Shown here: piece by piece, positions 14,601 to 18,744 of the stretch
How the letters are laid out: each line of letters opens with the position of its first letter
Position numbering within the stretch: position 1 is the first letter of the stretch
Notes under the pieces: model-generated
Seen by the model: only the letters and a program-made list of their open reading frames with translations
The model's database searches: none
What the model was told of the DNA's origin: nothing
Position numbers and translations under genes: made by a program
Assembly: GCA_047626155.1 (NCBI GenBank)
Contig: JBLHRR010000110.1
Span: forward strand, 1 to 18,744
Source of the DNA: CALGLS01 sp047626155
GTDB taxonomy: Bacteria > Bacteroidota > Bacteroidia > Chitinophagales > Saprospiraceae
DNA length: 18,744 nt
Direction: 5' to 3'

Positions 14601-15638
14601 TCAACGTGCAACACGTCCAGAAGCATCACCTCCCATCAACTTCTCCACTTCATCTATAGTCGCCAAATTCGCATCACCATAAATCGTATGTTTCAAACAA
14701 GAAGCAGCGACTGCAAAATTCAATGCATTTTGGTCATCATCAGGATATTGCAACAAACCATAAATCAAACCGCCCATAAAACTATCCCCACCTCCTACTC
14801 TATCAACGATATGAGTAATTTGATAGGTTGGTGCTTCATACAAAGTTTTACCATCGTACAAGACACCTGACCAAGTATTGTGTGAAGCACTAATAGAGCC
14901 CCTTAAAGTCGTAATGACTTTCTTTGCCCGAGGGAACATTTTCATGAGTTGTTGCAAAACCGATAAATAGGATTTGGCATCTACTTCATGACCCGCAGTA
15001 ACGTCAAGCCCTTCAGGATGTAAACCAAAATGCTTTTCCGCATCTTCTTCATTTCCCAAAATAATATCACAACCTGCTACTAATTCAGGCATAACTTCGC
15101 CAGGTTCTTTTCCATAGTTCCAAAGTTTTTTTCGGTAATTCAAATCCGTCGAAACGGTTATACCCATTTTATTCGCCACTTGGATTGCTTCCAAACAAGC
15201 ATCTGCAGCCCCCTGCGAAATTGCAGGAGTTATCCCTGTCCAATGAAACCATCCTGCATCTTTGAAAACTTCTTCCCAATCAATCATTCCTGCCTCAATC
15301 TCAGACATCGCAGAATGTGCTCTATCATAAACGACTTTACTTCCACGACTGACTGCACCTATTTCCAAAAAATAAATACCTAGTCGGTCGCCTCCATAAA
15401 CGATGTGGTCCGTTCCTACATTTCGTTTTCGCATTTCCATTAAAGCACATTGTCCAATATCGTTTTGGGGTAGTCGAGTTACAAAGTCAACAGGGACTCC
15501 ATAGTTGGCAAGTGATACTGCTACATTGCTTTCACCACCTCCGTAAATTGCTTCAAAAGAATTTGCTTGGGAAAATCTTTTCCAATTTGGAGCTGTCAGT
15601 CTAAGCATAATTTCTCCAAAAGTTACTACTTTTTTCAT
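14601..15638 (-). CDS. kdgK: 2-dehydro-3-deoxygluconate (KDG) kinase, PfkB family
   Basis: A 345-residue sugar kinase of the PfkB/ribokinase family, expected to phosphorylate KDG to KDPG with ATP in the cytoplasm. The N-terminus MKKVVTFGEIMLRLTAPNWKR is characteristic of the KdgK branch. GGGESNVAVSLANYG (33-47) is the first PfkB sugar-binding signature, TDLNYRKKLW (164-173) the KDG-recognising segment, and DRVGGGDSFMGGLIYG (279-294) the second signature with catalytic D285. Location near mannonate dehydratase and a mannonate-type SDR supports KDG rather than fructose or ribose. It is separated from the SDR by 782 bases of non-coding repeats, so it probably has its own promoter. Length is normal; the ATG is preceded by an A-rich leader. 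Confidence 0.93.
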   Translation of the reverse strand: MKKVVTFGEIMLRLTAPNWKRFSQANSFEAIYGGGESNVAVSLANYGVPVDFVTRLPQNDIGQCALMEMRKRNVGTDHIVYGGDRLGIYFLEIGAVSRGSKVVYDRAHSAMSEIEAGMIDWEEVFKDAGWFHWTGITPAISQGAADACLEAIQVANKMGITVSTDLNYRKKLWNYGKEPGEVMPELVAGCDIILGNEEDAEKHFGLHPEGLDVTAGHEVDAKSYLSVLQQLMKMFPRAKKVITTLRGSISASHNTWSGVLYDGKTLYEAPTYQITHIVDRVGGGDSFMGGLIYGLLQYPDDDQNALNFAVAASCLKHTIYGDANLATIDEVEKLMGGDASGRVAR

Positions 15639-15790
15639 TTGTACAATTATTGTTATTTTTCTTTATTTGTAATATTTTGCCAGCACTGCCCTTACCTTTA
15701 AAAAGCAAGGAATATAATCTGCTAGGGCAATTTGCAACCATTGTAACTTAAATTCTATTTAAACGCAGCTATTTCAACATATTTTAAACG

Positions 15791-15957
15791 CATAGGCACA
15801 TCAGAACATATAGCCCACTTTCTTGAAAGAGCACATAGTAATTTACTTTCATTAAATCTTACACAATTCATAAAGAAAGGTTGCGTGAACTATGTAAAAA
15901 ATGCGAATAGCATTTTACTATCTGTTCTTTTACGGTAGAAGGCTTATGTGCCCTATG
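15791..15957. repeat. Imperfect palindrome with CATAG/CTATG ends
   Basis: CATAGGCACAT (15791-15801) is inverted at ATGTGCCCTATG (15946-15957) with one extra base. Inside are GAAAG/CTTTC (15825-15829 with 15846-15850) and an AAAATGC-GAATA-GCATTTT hairpin near 15899-15917. It is one of two palindromic units in the 782-base gap between the kdgK start and the SDR end. Nothing gene-like is visible here. Confidence 0.5.
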
Positions 15958-16146
15958 TAACTATGTCTTAAAAATCGCGATAGTAGAAACCTGAATTTTG
16001 AGAAGGAATAAAATTTTGATTTATTAAATTCCTAACGCTTGACCACCGCCAATTTGATTTTTCGGTGCTCTTCCAATATGTAGAATAAGTAATCTGGTAT
16101 TTTTAGAGAATTAGTTTTGGGTTTAGACGAGTCTGGAAAAATGGAG

Positions 16147-16190
16147 CCCGCCCGACCGAAGGCTTTCAGGCAGGTTATGCCTTAGCATAA
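16147..16190. repeat. Small GC-rich repeat fragment and hairpin
   Basis: CCGCCCGACCGAAGGCTTTC followed by AGGCAGG stands out by base composition from its A/T-rich surroundings and resembles common dispersed Bacteroidota intergenic repeats. TTATGC-CTTA-GCATAA (16175-16190) directly follows as a 6-bp hairpin. ATGGAGCC at 16141-16148 is the exact inverse of GGCTCCAT at 16396-16403, so it may mark the outer edge of a composite repeat. Confidence 0.4.
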
Positions 16191-16243
16191 TGAGTATTTT
16201 GTAGACGAAGTATAAATTCAAAAATGACCTATAATAAGCCATA

Positions 16244-16401
16244 GGAGTCAGTGAATAATAACTTTCCTATTTATACTTGTAGATTTTGCACTGTCCTTCG
16301 TTAAAAAAATATCGTGTAGCTACGGCTATGCTCATTTTTTTTGCCTAGGTCAGCACAAAATCTACTGCGTCTAAATCAGAACCTTATTAATCTCTGGCTC
16401 C
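16244..16401. repeat. 158-bp palindromic MITE-like element
   Basis: The first 50 bases (16244-16293, GGAGTCAGTGAATAATAA...TAGATTTTGCACTG) and the inverse of the last 51 (16351-16401) match at 38 positions. The centre folds further: AAAAAAAT (16303-16310) with ATTTTTTT (16334-16341), and GTGTAGC-TACG-GCTATGC (16314-16331). Nearly the whole unit can form one long hairpin. It carries no ORF of note and lies 20 bases beyond the SDR stop. The right end recurs identically at 8439-8456, showing that it belongs to a family. Confidence 0.8.
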
Positions 16402-16420
16402 ATCTTATTTATGCTACCGC

Positions 16421-17233
16421 TTACACTCCACTAAACGCACTAAATCCGCCATCAATAGGAATAACGATTCCAGTCACAAACTTTGAAGCATCTGAACATA
16501 AGTAATGTACTGCTCCATTTAATTCATCTGCATTTCCAAAACGCTTCATTGGCGTGTTTTTAATAATTGTATTTCCTCTTTCGGTATAACTACCATCATC
16601 ATTTGTTAATAAAGCCCTATTCTGATTTCCTATAAAAAATCCAGGAGCTATTGCATTTACACGCATACCGTCTCCATATTTTTGAGCCAACTCAACAGCC
16701 ATCCATTTTGTAAAATTATCTACTGCAGCTTTAGAAGCAGAATATCCCATTACTCTGGTGATCGCTCTATCTGCAGCCATAGAAGAAAGATTTATAATTG
16801 CTCCCTTCTTATTTTTAGCCATTTCTTTACCAAAAATCAATGAAGGAATAATACTTCCAAATAAATTTAAATCAATAACTTGTTTAAATTGTGCAACATC
16901 AACATCAAATACGGATTGATCAGGGCCAACAGTTGCACCTGGTTTATTTCCTCCTGCGGCATTTATTAAAATATCTATTTTACCATAACTGTGTATAATT
17001 TTTTCTGCCACTTCTTGAAGACTCTTTTCCTCAACAACATTACAGACATAGCCCTCCACCTTTTCGCTAATTTTTTTAAAATTACGCACGGCAGCCAAAA
17101 GTGGGGCTTCCTTATAATGCAATAAAATTACGGTTGCATTATTTTCTAATAAATATTTTGCTATTCCACTTCCAAGAACTCCGCAACCGCCGGTTAGGAG
17201 AATTGTTTTATTTTCTAAATTAAATAAATTCAT
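16421..17233 (-). CDS. SDR oxidoreductase, probable D-mannonate oxidoreductase
   Basis: A 270-residue short-chain dehydrogenase. The Rossmann cofactor motif is TGGCGVLGSG (14-23) with NAAGG at 91-95, and the catalytic residues are S151 (INLSSMA), Y164 and K168 (YSASKAA), followed by VNAIAPGFF (192-200) and the C-terminal IPIDGGFSAFSG. The family has about 250-270 residues and this one is complete. SDRs with this ending and the long NNxNRALLTNxDGSYTERG-type insert (about 203-221) occur in hexuronate loci, where they interconvert D-fructuronate and D-mannonate with NAD(P)H in place of the unrelated UxuB. Divergence from uxuA and proximity to kdgK support that. A 2-keto-3-deoxygluconate/5-keto-4-deoxyuronate (KduD-like) reductase is the main alternative. 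No neighbour overlaps it. Confidence 0.85.
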   Translation of the reverse strand: MNLFNLENKTILLTGGCGVLGSGIAKYLLENNATVILLHYKEAPLLAAVRNFKKISEKVEGYVCNVVEEKSLQEVAEKIIHSYGKIDILINAAGGNKPGATVGPDQSVFDVDVAQFKQVIDLNLFGSIIPSLIFGKEMAKNKKGAIINLSSMAADRAITRVMGYSASKAAVDNFTKWMAVELAQKYGDGMRVNAIAPGFFIGNQNRALLTNDDGSYTERGNTIIKNTPMKRFGNADELNGAVHYLCSDASKFVTGIVIPIDGGFSAFSGV

Positions 17234-17507
17234 TTTTGTTATTTAAACTTTATTATTTAAGCCTTTTTAAATTACTATGCAGTTTTACCCACGCAACGAC
17301 CAAGTCATAAAGGGATATTGTGTGCTGCCTATTGGACTTATTCGCATCCCGTTTTCCATTTATCAATCAAGGCACCACCTTCATCAGTTCTCCAAACCCT
17401 ATTTGAAATTTGTTTTAGGGGAGTATGTGTATGGTTTTGTAGATGCTCATTCATTTTTTTCGGTTTTAAAAAATGTATTTTATTACTTACTTTACGAAAA
17501 ACATTAA
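17234..17507. other. Divergent intergenic region, first half, no gene seen
   Basis: This is the SDR-proximal half of the 525-base gap between the divergent SDR and uxuA starts, where promoters for both should lie. The 50 bases before the SDR ATG are very A/T-rich. Short frames cross the rest on both strands, but their translations are low-complexity or rich in rare residues, with no recognisable motif. No clear promoter or operator could be picked. Confidence 0.5.
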
Positions 17508-17640
17508 TTTCACAATGGTAAACTACTGTACACTTTTTAAAAACAAACTTTCCTTTAGCCACTATGCCCGCGGGCGGCGGCTCCCCTTTAGTGGCTGGGG
17601 TTGCGTGGGCAAAAAATGTATAGTACCTTTTCACAATGGT
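17508..17640. repeat. Palindromic insertion-like unit with 12-bp flanking direct repeats
   Basis: TTTCACAATGGT occurs at 17508-17519 and again at 17629-17640. The 109 bases between form a nested palindrome: CTACTGTACACTTTTT (about 17523-17538) pairs imperfectly with the AAAAAATGTATAGTA stretch (about 17611-17625), and AGCCACTA (17557-17564) pairs perfectly with TAGTGGCT (17589-17596). The loop holds GCCCGCGGGC and GGCTCCCCTTTAG, motifs also found in the palindrome at 14242-14475. The layout suits a non-autonomous insertion with target duplication; paired regulator sites are the alternative. It ends 118 bases before the uxuA ATG. Confidence 0.6.
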
Positions 17641-17758
17641 TAATATAACATTATTCTTTCGGTAATCATGACAAAATTTTCATTGAACAACTTTAAAAGA
17701 AAAGCAACAATTAATAAAACTTTGATCTTGTGCAGATAAAATTAAAACGATATATAAA

Positions 17759-18744
17759 ATGAAAAAGTTAAAGCAAACATGGAGATGGTTTGGGCCTAAT
17801 GATCCAGTTAGTTTAGCAGATATTAAACAAACAGGTGCGACAGGCATCGTTAACGCTTTACACCAAATTCCTAATGGAGAAGTTTGGACCGTTTCTGAAA
17901 TCCAAAAACGCAAAAAAATAATTGAGGATGCTGGTTTGGAATGGTCGGTTGTCGAGAGTGTACCTATCCATGAAGATATTAAAAGGCAAACAGGAAATTT
18001 TAAAAAATACATTGAAAACTACAAGCAAAGTATTCGCAATTTAGGCAAATGTGCTATAGACATTATTACTTATAACTTTATGCCAGTTGTCGATTGGACA
18101 AGAACTGATTTAGATTTCCCAATGACAGATGGGTCAACCTGTTTGCGTTTTGAAAAATTAGTTTTAGCTGCATTTGATTTGTTTATTTTAAAAAGAACAG
18201 GTGCCGATAAGGATTATAGTTTGGCGGAACAAAAAGCAGCCAAAGCGCACTTGGAAAAAATGAGTGATACTGAAATCATCAAAGTTACTCGAAACATATT
18301 AGGAGGTTTGCCAGGAGGAATGACGGAAGGTCTTTCCAATTTAGATAATTTCCAAGCTGTTTTAAATACCTATAAAGACATTGATGCCAAACGGCTACAA
18401 TCACATTTAATCTATTTTTTAAAAGAAATTATTCCAATTGCAGTGGAGTCTAATGTCAAAATGGCCATCCATCCAGATGATCCACCTTTCCCTTTATTTG
18501 GATTGCCCAGAGTGGTAAGTACGGAAAAAGATGTTGCATCAATATTGAGCGTAATAGATTCACCATATAATGGTTTATGTTTTTGTACGGGGTCTTTTGG
18601 TGTTCGGTCGGATAATGATTTACCGCAAATGATTCAAAAATTCGGGCATCGAATTAATTTCATTCACCTACGAGCGACTAAAAGAGATGAGCTCGGAAAT
18701 TTTCATGAAGCAAATCATTTAGAGGGAGATATAGATATGTATGC
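17759..18744 (+). CDS. uxuA: D-mannonate dehydratase (3' truncated by window end)
   Basis: The frame is open from the ATG at 17759 to the end of the window: 328 codons of a protein usually about 390 residues long. It starts MKKLKQTWRWFGPNDPVSL, the standard UxuA beginning, with QTGATGIVNALHQIPNGEVW following. Also visible are YNFMPVVDWTRTDL, a LPGGMTEG segment, metal-site region H238 in IHPDDPPFPLFGLPR, C276 in CFCTGSFGVR, HLRATKR, and HEANHLEGDIDMY at the cut end. The enzyme removes water from D-mannonate to give 2-keto-3-deoxygluconate, using Mn2+ or Fe2+, in the cytoplasm. It feeds KdgK at 14601-15638. The start is preceded by an A/T-rich leader without Shine-Dalgarno, as is usual in this phylum. 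Identification is firm. Confidence 0.95.
   Translation, partial: MKKLKQTWRWFGPNDPVSLADIKQTGATGIVNALHQIPNGEVWTVSEIQKRKKIIEDAGLEWSVVESVPIHEDIKRQTGNFKKYIENYKQSIRNLGKCAIDIITYNFMPVVDWTRTDLDFPMTDGSTCLRFEKLVLAAFDLFILKRTGADKDYSLAEQKAAKAHLEKMSDTEIIKVTRNILGGLPGGMTEGLSNLDNFQAVLNTYKDIDAKRLQSHLIYFLKEIIPIAVESNVKMAIHPDDPPFPLFGLPRVVSTEKDVASILSVIDSPYNGLCFCTGSFGVRSDNDLPQMIQKFGHRINFIHLRATKRDELGNFHEANHLEGDIDMY

Noticed and set aside
14487..14870. Plus-strand ORF of 127 residues over the 3' part of kdgK
   Set aside because: It is antisense to the PfkB signature region and begins in repeat DNA.
17277..17634. Overlapping short ORFs on both strands in the uxuA upstream region
   Set aside because: They cross the palindrome at 17508-17640, have no motif, and compete with each other on both strands.
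17508..17640. CRISPR-like reading of the TTTCACAATGGT direct repeat
   Set aside because: Only two copies, 12 bases long, with a palindrome between them; no array spacing and no cas genes.

Overview
The window looks like a chromosomal segment from a member of the Bacteroidota. Three proteins end in type IX secretion (T9SS) type A sorting domains. Candidate promoters resemble the Bacteroidota TTTG / TAnnTTTG pattern, leaders lack obvious Shine-Dalgarno sequences, and intergenic DNA is full of degenerate palindromic repeats. The mix of an EAD11-CHAT protein, PKD-rich secreted peptidases and these repeats would suit a Saprospiria/Lewinella-type or related lineage, but that finer placement is a guess.

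Layout. (1) 1-743: the 3' end of a DUF4465 T9SS-secreted protein, closed by a strong hairpin. (2) 924-1769, minus: a compact EAD11-CHAT caspase-like protease, the clearest conflict-system gene here, with no obvious partner in the window. (3) 2020-5536, plus: a DoxX-family membrane protein, a YheT-type alpha/beta hydrolase and a secreted M28 zinc peptidase with a T9SS tail. (4) 5552-9595, minus: ArsR-type repressor, Crp/Fnr-type regulator, SulP anion transporter with STAS domain, a small DUF7009-like protein, and a single-domain rhodanese. All point the same way, and both regulators are cysteine-bearing, so this reads as an anion/sulfur response locus. Palindromic candidate operators lie before arsR and before sulP. 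(5) 10002-14240, plus: a 1412-residue thermolysin-like (M4) T9SS peptidase with PKD, GEVED and CUB modules. (6) 14601-18744: a hexuronate branch, with KDG kinase (kdgK) and an SDR likely to be D-mannonate oxidoreductase on the minus strand, and D-mannonate dehydratase (uxuA, cut by the window end) diverging from the SDR. Together these give fructuronate -> mannonate -> KDG -> KDPG. Isomerase, aldolase and transporter would lie outside the window.

The intergenic gaps carry most of the unexplained structure. There are long imperfect palindromes at 14242-14475, 15791-15957 and 16244-16401, and a palindromic insertion-like unit flanked by a 12-bp direct repeat at 17508-17640. A probable internally deleted relative of the 16244 element lies at 8382-8456, overlapping the candidate operator in front of sulP. 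Two CGCAGAG-type hairpin repeats lie at 3651-3804 and 6491-6566. No tRNA, rRNA, CRISPR array, integrase or transposase gene was seen.
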